In this document: one piece after another, positions 24,601-35,310 of the stretch | Numbering within the stretch: position 1 is the first letter of the stretch | Layout of the letters: each line of letters opens with the position of its first letter | Assembly: GCA_020091685.1 (NCBI GenBank) | Contig: CM034603.1 | Coordinates: 24,360,595-24,424,594, forward strand | Length of the DNA: 64,000 bases | Direction: 5' to 3' | Origin: Lutjanus erythropterus | Taxonomy: Eukaryota > Chordata > Actinopteri > Lutjaniformes > Lutjanidae | Program-made: the position numbers and the translations under genes | Notes under the pieces: model-generated | Seen by the model: the letters and a program-made list of their open reading frames with translations, nothing else | Database searches by the model: none | Told to the model about the DNA's origin: nothing

Positions 24601-27600
24601 AAATATTACCATACTATTTGCTATTTGCTCAATTACCCTTTGTTTTTGGCCCCTTATTACCCTGTCAAATATATTTGTCACACACACATAATATTACCCA
24701 GCTTTATCCATTGTTAATACCAAGATATTACCTGTTATTACATTGGGAAATTACATGGCATTACCTAATTATTCCTCTTTATTATCACTCTTTATAATCA
24801 AACTATCACCCCACTATTACCATGTTATTACTGAGCCGTAATGTAAAGTGCTACTGATACATTTTGGGGAGTATCACTTTAAATTCCAGAGAAGGGAGTG
24901 TGAGGATAAATATATTAATGTCAACTGCAGTGCCTAGAGGCGACAATTCGTGGTCAGGAAATTACCTCATGCAGATAGATTGCATGGAGACTCATCTCTG
25001 CTGACGCAAACTCTGAGTGCAGCGCATTGCTCCGGATGCGAGAGTCACTGTTAGTCATACTGAAAAAGACACATGTTAATCAAAGCTGATAAACAAGCCT
25101 CTGCATTAATTATTTATTTCTAATAGCTGCAGGATGTAAACAACACAGTGGAAAATGTGATGTGTGGTAAGTACCTGTCAATGATGGTACGATCGCTGCG
25201 GTACATGGTGCTCTCGGGGTGGACGGATGAGGGCAGGAGGCCGTGTGTGCGGCCGCGGCTGGGATGTGCGAGCTGAGAAGTGGACAAAGAGGCCAGGACG
25301 CTGGCAGCAGCAGAAGCAGCGGTGCTTGGCGGGATGAAGCGATGGTCTCGCCCTTGTAGTCCCGACGCAGTTAGAATGGGGTAGGCCAGGACACTAGCCA
25401 ACAGATTGTCAGGCTGGAAATGACATACATACATCAGTCCAGAGCCACAAAGTAAATAAGATACAATATAAAAGAGAACAAAAAAGTTGACACTATAATT
25501 TTTTGATTTGATTTTGTCCTCAACTGTAGCTTATGCAGAAAAGTCTATTTTCTCTGTAGATGCTATGTTAATGGATATTTATTTGAATGGTATTTGTGTG
25601 ATCAACGTGTTTCTCAGGGTTTCTTACCCCAGTGGCAGACTCGTTGGACTGCAGTGAGGTGCAGAGAGGAGCCTCAGAGAGCAGCAGCTGGGTGGAGGGG
25701 CCGCCCTGTGCATCATGCTGCACCTTTTCCTTCAGATGGCTGATAAACACTGAGCTCTCCTGAGGCGGCTGCCAGCGTGGGTTCTTGATGGTGAAATGCA
25801 TGAGAGACAATTCTGTCTTGCCATTTTCAGCCTGCTGGTAGATGGAGGCCTCCGTCTGGCCCTCTGACATCCACTGAAAAAAACATTTAAAGACATATAT
25901 ATATATCAATTCAAGCAACATCATCACAACATTAAACATTCACTAGGACCTTTGCTCACTGAGTCATATCCTCTCCATTTTGATAAAAGGTAATGAACTG
26001 AGTGGTTTGAATCTTATGTAAAAGAAGGAAGAAACCGTACTGTTGGGTTTCCATGACGTCTGATGTCCATCTGCGCAAAGGAACAGATGTCTCCAACTCC
26101 AACCACCTCCACGGTGAAGTTCCTGAAGAAGTCAATGATCTCTAGAGACTTATTCCTCAGGAGGAAGATGAGAATGAAGGGAGTGACAATCGGGCTGAGC
26201 AACTCCTCCAAGATGAACACCTGATTTGGACAGAGACAACACTGATTATACATTCTCAAATTCTAACATATCTAACAGTCATACATTCATATTCTACACA
26301 TTCTCAAATGTAGATCAGTGTTCCCAAAGATGCATCATTTTATCCAGTCTGATAAAGTCTAATCATTGACCAGGTGCTACATTAAAAACTTCATCAATCA
26401 CAACAAAACTCAGCCATAATTTTAGTCTGACTGTGACAAATGTGTTCCTATCCACTGAGTTTCTGCATCCCTCACCGCTTTGTACTGGAACAGCTGGGCC
26501 ACCTCGTCACGGGTCTCACTCTTGTTAGCATTGCCCCTCCAGTGGTCTGGCATGTAGTGAATGTGTGCCAGCACACACTGCAGCAGCTGTTCTGGACACC
26601 ACACCATATGCTCATCTGGGATGAAGGACCTGGTGTAGGACAGGTACAAAATATGGGCATTTTTCAACAGAACTACTATGGCTGTATATATAAGGTGAAT
26701 TAAGGAAACAAGATTGCTTTGTAATGTAGACAAGAATTTGATTTTATAAGTGAAAATCTGTGACTGAATAGGGGACAAGGGTTCTCTCTGAATTTCATTT
26801 ATTCATTAGTAAGTGATATGCGGGATGTCTAAAGTTTCCTTTACACTTAAAGGGACAGTTCACCCCAAAATACATATTATTACAGTATTTACCTCTGGCC
26901 TGTAGTACTTTTTTTCCCATCTGGATTGTTTTGGTGTGAGTTGCTGAGTTTTGGAGATAGGAGCTGTAGAGATGACTTTCTATTCGATATAATCAAACTA
27001 AACTGAACTCGGGTTGTAGTACTCAAAGGGAAAAATGTACTGAAAAACTCAACAGTCTGTTTCCAAAAATCATGACCTGGTTACTCAAGATAATCCACAG
27101 GAAGCAAACAGTTCCTACATGAAACTGCTTGCAAAAAGATCTATTGAACACCCCCTACCTGCATAACCACGCAGAAGGAAGCGAGCAACTACTCATGGAT
27201 GAGAGGCACATACCCGTGACAGCGCAGGCTGTAAATATTAATGGCATCCTCCTCAGCTGAGCTGTAACCTCTGGTTCATGAGAAGATGCACGCTTCTTTC
27301 TGTGCTGTGATATGGTTGACGGATGTACTTCAGTCAAGACAAAATAGTTCCTACATGAAACTGCTCACAAAAAGGTCTGTAGATTATCCTGAGTAAAAGA
27401 ATCAGTTTTTGGTAAGGCACATTGCTGTTGAGTTTTTCAAAGGTTTTTTTTCCATGATATCTGAGAGAAGCCAGACATTTCTATCGCTGATACGTCTAAA
27501 CTTGGCAACTCATACCAAAACAATCTAGATGGATAAATAACACTACAGGTAAGAGGAAAATCATGTATTTTTGATTTTGGGGTGAACTGCACCCCCATTT

Positions 27601-30600
27601 CCCCCCATATTCATTAATAAGTGATATGCAGGATGTTTACAGTGTCTTTTACAATTAACTTCCCCCAACAACTGAATAAACAAAATAAAAACAAGTGCAA
27701 ATCATAATCTATAATAGCACAAACCAGTAGTATTATCAATTATAAAGTACAGACAACTATTTCTACACCTACTGATAGTGATCCTGGAATGGTTCCAGGA
27801 CAAGCACCTGGCTCTGAGAGCTCACCTGGTGACAGTAACAACCACCCCCAGCACAGTGATAGCGGTCAGAATGTGCTGCACTGTCAGAACGTCCTCGTCA
27901 TAGACGGTCAGTGCAATGAGCACAGCCAACACTGAGCCTGAGAAGAAGGCAACGTTCTTCGCCAGTACAGTCAGCAGCGGTGATGTAAAGGAATTCATGT
28001 ATTTGGAAGTGGGTTTGTAGCCACGGCCCAAACGTCCGTGCAGCTCGTGGTCCAGCTCATTGAAGTGCCGCAGGTACAAACGACCATACAGGGACCAGCG
28101 TCGTGCACCCAGACTTCCCGGTTCTCTGCGGATCACTTCGGTGTAGCTGAAGAAAGCATAGAGTACCTGCCACACCAGGATGAAGGGACATAGCAGCAAA
28201 TTGGCCAAACCCATGAGCAGGATGACTCTACTGAGCTGCTGAGCCAGCTCCAGGCGGTTTCCACTCCGCTTGTATTTGGGGTGCAGGTTCCACTTGTTCT
28301 GAAACAGCGAGCCAGGGCCCCAGAAGAGGATGAGCTCAAAGTTGTACTTGAGGCCCTGGGTGAGGAACACCACGTTGCCCAGTAGGGGGAGCTGCAGCTG
28401 CACCGGCAGCAGTGATTTGTTTATCATAGCCACCATGTAGTTTTTGAATCGCAGGATGCGGTGATAGATGTCGAGCTCTGTCAGCTCTTTCTTGTGTATG
28501 CACATTTGCTGCTCTCGTTGCAGGCTGATGAGCCGGTCCTGGACCTCCTGCCACGTGAAGTTGCATAGTTCATCCTGGGACATGGAGGCAAGGGCACTGA
28601 GTAAACGGACAAATACTACAGAGGCAATGCATGACAAACGACTTATCATTTTAGGTCTGTCAACTTTGTCATATCATCTTTTCAAAACCAGAAGACATTT
28701 GTAATGAGACTGATTTGAGAAGCATTTTTTGTACATAATGACTAGATCTCCAGGTAAAACACTCACCATTCTGATCTTCAGTGCTTTAATGTAGAACTGC
28801 CTGATCTCCCAGTAGCTGAGAACATTGCAAAAGACTTTGACAAGTCGATAAATCCAGAAGATGGCTGCCATGATGAGAAGGAATATGATCCAGCTGTTGT
28901 CTTGAATTCTGAAAAGAAACAAAAACCCATCTTAGACACGGCTGGCTTCACATACCTGTTAAAAGTTTTGGGTTTTTGTCATTCAGGCATGGGTGTAAAA
29001 TTACGGCTGTAATCAAACATGTAAGGACATTTACAGAAAACACGACACTGCTCATGCAATACTAGGAAGGTAGAACAGCCATAGGGGGAAAAAAGTTGTT
29101 GTTTTTTACATTTTGCATTCTGACAATAAGGTCAAAATGTTGAGAATAAAGTCAACTTGAGAATAAAGTCAACAATAAAGCTTATAAATGACCTGACAAA
29201 GTGGTTGAGATGGAGACTGATCTAGCATTCAGAATTTCTGCAAAATAACAAACATTTAAAGTGGCACCTCCTCTCCTCTTATTACGTGGTAAATTGACCT
29301 TTTATACTACATTTAACATTTTAGGTGATAAACAGATGAGTAAAGCAGCAACTGTCGCTCCCAGTGTATGTTGTAATCTCTCAAACTGATACTTAACTCC
29401 TGTTTACAGGTTGTTGGTGAGGCAGCTGGCTTACTTCATTCTAAAATTAAGGAATCTTCTGAGTATTAAATGTCAAAACACAGAATATACTGAGAAGTAG
29501 CTGCCCATACTTAAAAACATACATCAGCCAGTTTCGGTGTGATTGCTGGTCCTTTACATTCGTATATCATTTCCTATAAGGTCACTTTGAGATATAATAA
29601 ATGAAATACTAGAATGTTTTCAGGACAAGCATCTGGCTTTACAAGGGAAATTAGAGAGGGACCATGAAGAGGACAGAGATGATCCAAACTGTGGGACAAG
29701 CTGTTCCCAAATTAGAATTCCAAGCGGCTGTACGTCATTGACTTTGATATAAATGACTATTGAGCCACTGTCATAACCAGGAACAAATGGATGACAAGCC
29801 TATTAAGAGTAGCTAGAGAAAACAAGCAGAGACTAGGCTACATCTTGAGTGAAAAAATATATGACAACATGGGAGTGGGGAAGGAGGGAGCCAGGGGAGG
29901 GAGGGGGGGGTCTATCCCTTGCAGCCAGCCAGAGGTGTCATGTGGTTGTCAGCTTGCTGGCCCAGCCAAGTTGTCAGGATTTCGACAGGCCAGTTTTACC
30001 TCGCCGAAGCTATCAATTACATCGTGCTGTTCCCTACAGTCAGTCTGAACACAGTGCACCAATACCTTCCTCCAAGTAAACTATCAGTGAGAGGAATGTT
30101 GCAATTTGAAGCTACCGATCTCATGCTGAAATAACAACAAAACTGAGAAAAACATACATGTCACAGAAAGAGGTGCCACTTGTACTTAAATCAATAAGCT
30201 CATAATTTGCTCTTATCACTGCTACTATTTCCCAACATGAAGTATTTTAATTTGGCAGATGTGTTCAAATGATAATGCACAATAAAAATGTGAAAAATGT
30301 GATAATGTTGCTTCTTTTAAGTTTAAAAAAAAAAAGGAACAAATACTCAGGTCAGCTAATAACTGAGTGTTCCTGCTCTCATATGATATGGATTCATTTG
30401 TGATAAACCATGAAAATTAGTGCTTAGAGCGCCGACAGTTAATAAAAGAGCTTAAACAGTCAGTGCCAACCATTAATAAATACAAGGAAGTTCTCATGAT
30501 TTTCCGGTGTAAATAAAGACACCCACAGGGTACAGCTAAATAGGCTACTGTGGCATATTTCTTCCCAGTGAATATGACGGTATCTGGCCATCTGAAGCCA

Positions 30601-33600
30601 CGTCTGACACAGTCCAATAAGAAATTAAGTCAGAAAATCTGATTGCAACTGTATTAAGCCAGACAAATTAAATCCCTCTGAAGGCCTGTCTCTAAAAGAG
30701 CTCTAATAATATCCAAGACCATGTCTGCTCCAGAACAAAGTATCTAATCAAACTGGCTGGAATGAGAGGACAGGCACATCACTTGACAGTATATTATGAT
30801 TAATTCACCTTGACTTTTCCACTCATTTTGCCCCCACAGGAAAAAGCTCTCCATTAAACTGTGTTAAACATGATGATTACCTTTGAGTGCACTGCTGGCT
30901 GGGTAGGATGGCATCTGGAAGTGTGACTTTGTTCCTGTCCAAGGGGTTGTGGCCCGGCCCGGTGTGATTGACCGCTCGATTGGCAAACAGGACATCATAC
31001 TCCACACAGTTGACGAGGAACGTCGTGAACGTGACAACAAACAAAAATTGACTGTGAGGGTGAGATGCAAGAAGCAAAAAGCAATTAGGCATCACAATTA
31101 ATCCAATTAACACAAAATAATAATGACAAAAGAGATAAACAGTAATATACAGTATTGTGTAGATTACAATAACCATATTTAATTTCTAACCGTCAAGCCA
31201 CAGCCAGTGCAGTGCACTCAGCATATACTAAGAAATTATTCATTTCTAATAGTCTAATTAGTACAGATCAATTGCAGTTCCCTTATTAAATATTTTGACA
31301 GAGGCCCCACATTAATGAGACAACTGTGGCCAGATTCAGACAAACACCAGACCAGGACTTAATAATAGAGAGAGCTCCTGGCACGTTAGCAGCAAAAAAT
31401 TATCTCACATAACAGGGCTGGAAAATAAACACAAAGCTGCACTGACACAATAAATTACAATAATAAATTATACCAGAAGAAATGCATATAAATCATTATA
31501 TAAATATAATACAAATAAAACAATTAGTAAACAAGTTTTAGTGTTTAGTGGGGAGAAACTGTTTCACTTGGGACTCAAGTGGAGCTGATGTTGAAATCAT
31601 CTGGCTGAACTCGTTCATGCTGAAGCCTGAGGCACACTGAACTGTCATAACAACATGAAAAATAACCACTGACAGAAATGAGGCCCAAGTCTTACTGAAA
31701 ACAAGTGTCTTGTTAAAAACACATTGCTTTATCTCAAGATGTATAGTCTAGGCATCAGTATTCAGTACTTACACAAGTTCAAAGAACTCTGACACCATCA
31801 TACAGGCAAAGCCATTCTTTTGATGGAAATGATAGATGTGAACAGGCTGGTTAAGGAAAAGTACAAGCAGGACAACACAAGATACCACAAATATATCAAC
31901 CATCAAACTCAAGGCTCCCAAGAGATTTCACTTTCCTACTGATCTCTGCAGAAACACTGTAGAAGTAAGTGGCAGTCAAGAGGTAAACATTGTGAAATGC
32001 AACAGATTCTAAATACGACTACTGACCTGCATCTTAATAAGTCTGTGTGTCAGCATGGCATGATGCCAATGACGTATAAAATGACAGTAAGCTACACTTA
32101 GTAGACCTGCCATTTAACTACACTGTAATTTAAAAGGATATCCTTGTGAAGAAGTTATCCAGGTTCTTGATATGGTGCCATGAGTCTGTAACATAAATGG
32201 AGGCATTATTAGAAAGCTAGACATCCTACAGAAATTTCACCCAGTTGCAACAGGTACAACACTTTAAATGTGCAATTAGTCACTTACATTAAAGACCCAG
32301 TAAGAGTTTACAATAAGAGTGCAAATCATGTATTAAGTCATGCTTAACTAATGCATGACATATGAGGATTTAATGCATGAATTAATACAAGATGTATCAT
32401 GAAATCCTGTTTCTCACACTACCAAACGATCACAATGACATTATGTACTTAGTTCACGCTTAAAAGATCATCAGTTGAGGAATGTTAGTTAGAGCCCGAC
32501 TGATACTGGATTTTGGAGCTGATGCAGATACCAATATTGATAAATTGGCCAATATTCTTTATTTATAAGAGCAAAGCTTTTGCACAAATGTAAGTAAACA
32601 GGTGCATAGGAGAAGAGTTTTACAATAAAAAGCAAAAAGACTCTCACACACTGTCTACTGCACATTAAAATTCAAAATTCTATTAACAACTTTTCGGTGT
32701 GTTGACCTTCATCAGTTTAATTTTACAAGACACAAGGAGAGAACATTTAAATTGGTAGATTAATCCAGTTGGACCCATCAGGTCACATTACAAGCTTACG
32801 TCATTCAGAGAAAAAATCTGAAAACTATCTAAACCAATCAGGACCTATATGATTTCAGCTTGGAGCGTGAACAAATTGGTGCATGTGAATTATTCTACCA
32901 ATTCAAATGGTCTCTCTGTGTGTACTGTAAAATTAACCTGATGAAGGTCATCACACAGAAACATTTATTACAATCTTGAATTTGCAAGTGCATAAGACAG
33001 TTTGTGGGAGTCTTTTTGCTATTTTTAATTTATATATTTAAAATCCAAATAACATCAGGTTACTGACACAATAAACTTTAATTTATTTATAATATTTACA
33101 AATAACTAGATATTTAAAAAATAATAATAATTTTATTTAAAAAACACAAATAGAACAACTCGAATTAAAAAAAAAACAATCAGATAAACATAAAAATTCA
33201 AAAATTTGCTTTATGTTCTGTAAAAAAAAAAAAAATCAGCAACATATATGCAAATACCTATATAGAAGGATATAGGTGTGCTATGTCAATATTGGGCTGA
33301 TAATATTGGATAATCAATATATTTGTGTTTAATGTTAACTTACAATTACTTCACACATCGATTGATGTACATCAAGTTACCTGGACTTCTGTTATCTAAA
33401 AGTATTGTATTTATGTAACTTTATTTACAGCTTCATATTTTTCTGAGAACAGGTACTGTTCTGCTTTCAGAGAGGCTGAGCAAACGCAAAAATAAACTTT
33501 TACGTAAGTGGAATCCGGTTAATTTGATTGCATATCAATTCATGTATGAAGTAACTGTAAATTAACAGTCTTTATCAGATGATCTTTTAAGTGTGAACCA

Positions 33601-33883
33601 ATCATATGAAGTTAGGGATGAGCAAGAGGAATTCGTAATACATCCTGCATCAATTAAGGTGTTAAATCATCATAAGTCACGCATTAGTTATGAAATGCTT
33701 AAGTATATGATTTGTACCGTTACTGGAAAGTGTTAGCAACACGATTTATACTTTAGCTATGATAACATGTTTACCTTTCAGGCCTTCGGGCACATGCACC
33801 AGCAAATCCTCCTCTCCTGGTGGTGAGTCCTCTTCGAAGTCCTCAATTCTCTGATACTCCTGATAAGCTTCAAAGTTGGCCAT
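21633..33883 (-). CDS. atg9b: Autophagy-related protein 9B (atg9b), complete, 13 exons
   Basis: Multi-spanning lipid scramblase of Golgi/endosome vesicles that seeds autophagosomes. Coding exons (minus): 33883-33775, 32185-32142, 31837-31773, 31051-30881, 28908-28767, 28574-27826, 26629-26476, 26220-26041, 25873-25628, 25413-25175, 25059-24966, 23842-23758 and 21787-21633. They sum to 811 codons including TGA, close to ATG9A (839). Recognisable parts: N-terminal PPGEEDLLVHVPEG, the WHHI motif, TELDIYHRILRF, the LKYNFELILFWGPGSLF core, YDEDVL, the EIIDFFRNFTVEVVGVGDICSF block, and SAEMSLHAIYLH near the C terminus, then an acidic stretch of five Glu. The lumenal-loop part FANRAVNHTGPG and linkage to abcb8/cdk5 favour ATG9B over ATG9A. 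Intron 2 is an AT-AC U12 type; all others are GT-AG. It diverges from abcb8. Confidence 0.93.
22650..22850. repeat. Possible dispersed repeat in atg9b intron 12
   Basis: Contains two related phrases, CAGTAGCCATCAGTGCTATTTG and CATAGCCAAAAATGCTATTTG, about 90 bp apart, followed by CACCCTAGGTGTAAAT. Looks like an internally duplicated repeat fragment; the 92-residue frame here has no protein motif. Confidence 0.35.
23914..24880. mobile_element. Long-inverted-repeat (foldback) element filling atg9b intron 11
   Basis: The left end (AAGTGCTACTCC, then CACATTACAGG) is inverted at the right end (GGAGTATCACTTT preceded by CGTAATGTAAAG). The arms stay complementary inwards: GATAAGGGGCCAAAAACA near 24110 pairs with TTTTTGGCCCCTTATTACC near 24642. 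Arms of roughly 230-350 bp with many GGTAATAA-like units surround an AT-rich centre. No coding capacity. It occupies most of the roughly 1.1-kb intron between the exons at 23842 and 24966. Confidence 0.75.
26847..27600. mobile_element. 'TTAAAGGGACAGTTCA' MITE, copy 2, in atg9b intron 6
   Basis: Left end TTAAAGGGACAGTTCACCCC and right end TTTTGGGGTGAACTG are inverted repeats. Shared landmarks include TTGTTTTGGTGTGAGTTGCT, ACCTGGTTACTCAAGATAA and ACAATCTAGATGGATAAATA. The string GTTCCTACATGAAACTGCT occurs twice inside (near 27110 and 27348), showing internal duplication. Confidence 0.72.
31838..32141 (-). other. U12-type AT-AC intron (atg9b intron 2, 304 bp)
   Basis: On the minus strand the intron begins ATATCCTTT, a full match to the minor-spliceosome donor consensus, and ends in CAC. 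The branch-site consensus TTCCTTAAC lies at 31858-31850, about 13 nt before the acceptor. No GT donor fits the protein; only AT-AC joining gives FFTR then IYHFHQKNGFAC, matching the ATG9 family. Confidence 0.9.
32490..33325. mobile_element. Possible composite MITE in the first atg9b intron
   Basis: Left part GACTGATACTGGATTTTGG with ACCAATATTGATAAATTGG and right part TCAATATTGGGCTGATAAT resemble inverted ends of a teleost miniature element. Inside, GACCTTCATCAG (near 32705) and CTGATGAAGGTCAT (near 32939) form an inverted pair. Low to moderate confidence. Confidence 0.38.
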
Positions 33884-34496
33884 TGTGCTTCACATTCTCA
33901 ACTGTCGCTCCCAACTTACGACGAGCTACTTGTAGTAAACACTGTTATTGAGAAGAACGCAGTCTCACGACCTCAGTACATTCTGTAAGCTAGCCTCTCA
34001 GCAGTTCAAATAAGGGTAACGTTAGCTGCGGCTAACATTAGCATGCTAACTTGCTAGTCTGACGGACAATGTTTGTGTAACGCTAAATTACCATGGTAAC
34101 ATGTAACATGTTAGAGATTAGAAACTAAATACAAGTATCTTCGGTAGATTAACTAATGAATATTAGTTACCTTAATAAAATAATACAATCTAACTCAAGT
34201 GTCTGCTGGCTGGTTAGCTTGTGAATGATTCAGCCTCTCTCATGTAGTCTGGGTGACACGGTTTGTTTTGTTCCCGACTTGCTCCGTTCATCTGCTGATC
34301 CAGATCTGCTTTAGCTTAGTCTTTGCCTCGGAGTCCAATCTCGACCAGCTTGTTTTAATTCACACAGCAATGTTATAATCGCCACATGGTGGTTTTCAGT
34401 CTGTCCCGAGGTCCGTTAGTTGGTTTCCAAAAATACACCATCCTCTGTGTGTCCACTGTTTTTGTCTTTCACAAACAAATGTCAACAAAACGTCAT

Positions 34497-34504
34497 TGAC
34501 GTCA
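34497..34504. promoter_or_regulatory. Full palindromic CRE (TGACGTCA)
   Basis: Exact TGACGTCA, the CREB/ATF binding element. Half sites AACGTCAT lie just upstream (about 34489) and at about 34764. It is on the atg9b side of the divergent promoter. Confidence 0.7.
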
Positions 34505-34552
34505 CTTCTGCTTGGTCATGTCTTCAGGTGGGAACCCCAAACCCGCAAATGA

Positions 34553-34562
34553 TCTCGCGAGA
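34553..34562. promoter_or_regulatory. CGCG element TCTCGCGAGA, copy 1
   Basis: Exact 10-bp palindrome TCTCGCGAGA, a motif of CpG-rich housekeeping promoters bound by BANP. It lies on the atg9b side of the intergenic region, 49 bp from the CRE. A partial ATCGCGAGA is at about 34709-34717. Confidence 0.75.
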
Positions 34563-34994
34563 GTAGAGATTTTAATCTAAATTATTACCTTTTTTCCCGA
34601 CCTCACTCAGTGATTTTTGTTTCTACACGAAAGAAGATTGTGGCCGCAGCCTTGCAGCTATACATAATTAGCTTGAATCGAGTGCACAATTAAGTCAAAC
34701 GCCTTCAAATCGCGAGAGGTCCGCAATTCTAGGGTTCCAATTTAGACATGACACTTCTGCTTTAACGTCATTTCCAGGTGTCAGTTGTAGTTTTTTCGTG
34801 CTTTCCCCACAAGTCAGAAATGTTTTATCGCGTATCTGTTTAACGACGTTGCACAAATCGCTAAAAGTCGTCAATATGTTGCCTGTTACAAAATAAACCA
34901 GCACTTTTCTGTCACAAACCAATGTCCACAGTGAAGATGACCTCCTCTGTAGCTACAGCGTCTTGTGCAGAATGTAACCCTTGATTTGCAAGAC

Positions 34995-35004
34995 TCTCGC
35001 GAGA
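34995..35004. promoter_or_regulatory. CGCG element TCTCGCGAGA, copy 2
   Basis: Second exact TCTCGCGAGA palindrome, about 220 bp before the presumed abcb8 transcription start. Confidence 0.75.
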
Positions 35005-35145
35005 TTTGTAGGCGTTATTTCTTTATTTTGCACCTTATATCGATTAATAATGCCTTATAACACGACAAGGCCGTCATTAAGATCTGGGACAGAAAACACC
35101 TGGACAGGGTAAAGGAAATATCTTGGCTTGGTTTAAAATGCTCAC

Positions 35146-35155
35146 ACTCGCGAGA
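35146..35155. promoter_or_regulatory. CGCG element, 9/10 match (ACTCGCGAGA)
   Basis: One mismatch from TCTCGCGAGA, 75 bp upstream of the first candidate ATG (35220) of the abcb8 leader; a further TCGCGGG follows at about 35160. Confidence 0.6.
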
Positions 35156-35219
35156 TCTTTCGCGGGTCTGGGGTTCCCTTCTAGACTGGACCGAAATGCA
35201 CTGTGGGATCACAGTCAAC

Positions 35220-35301
35220 ATGGCAGCTCGCAGGTTGCCAGTGGATTAATGCAGAGCTTAACGATTATTTAGATCTAATGAGCTCGTTATTACTGAAATA
35301 A
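35220..35301 (+). promoter_or_regulatory. Three short upstream ORFs in the abcb8 leader
   Basis: ATG at 35220 (9 codons, stop TAA 35247-35249), ATG at 35249 (7 codons, stop 35270-35272) and ATG at 35278 (7 codons, stop 35299-35301) precede the main ATG at 35311. The first stop overlaps the second start as TAATG. They matter only if transcription starts before 35220, which is not shown. Confidence 0.45.
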
Positions 35302-35310
35302 GCATAAATC

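Larger units (their letters stand above)
33884..35310. promoter_or_regulatory. Divergent promoter region of atg9b (minus) and abcb8 (plus)
   Basis: About 1.4 kb between the two start codons, richer in CG dinucleotides than the flanking introns. It holds a full CRE and at least three CGCG-box elements (listed separately), plus a YY1-like AACATGGCAGC at 35217-35227, near the expected abcb8 transcription start. No TATA box was recognised, as is usual for housekeeping promoters of this type. Confidence 0.7.

Noticed and set aside
26440..26703. Overlapping small frames on both strands over an atg9b exon
   Set aside because: Only the minus-strand frame with HMVWCPEQLL and AHIHYMPDHW matches ATG9; the others are shadows.
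34695..34922. 75-residue minus-strand frame upstream of atg9b
   Set aside because: It falls in the divergent promoter, has no similarity to the ATG9 N terminus, and the true start at 33883 already matches the family.
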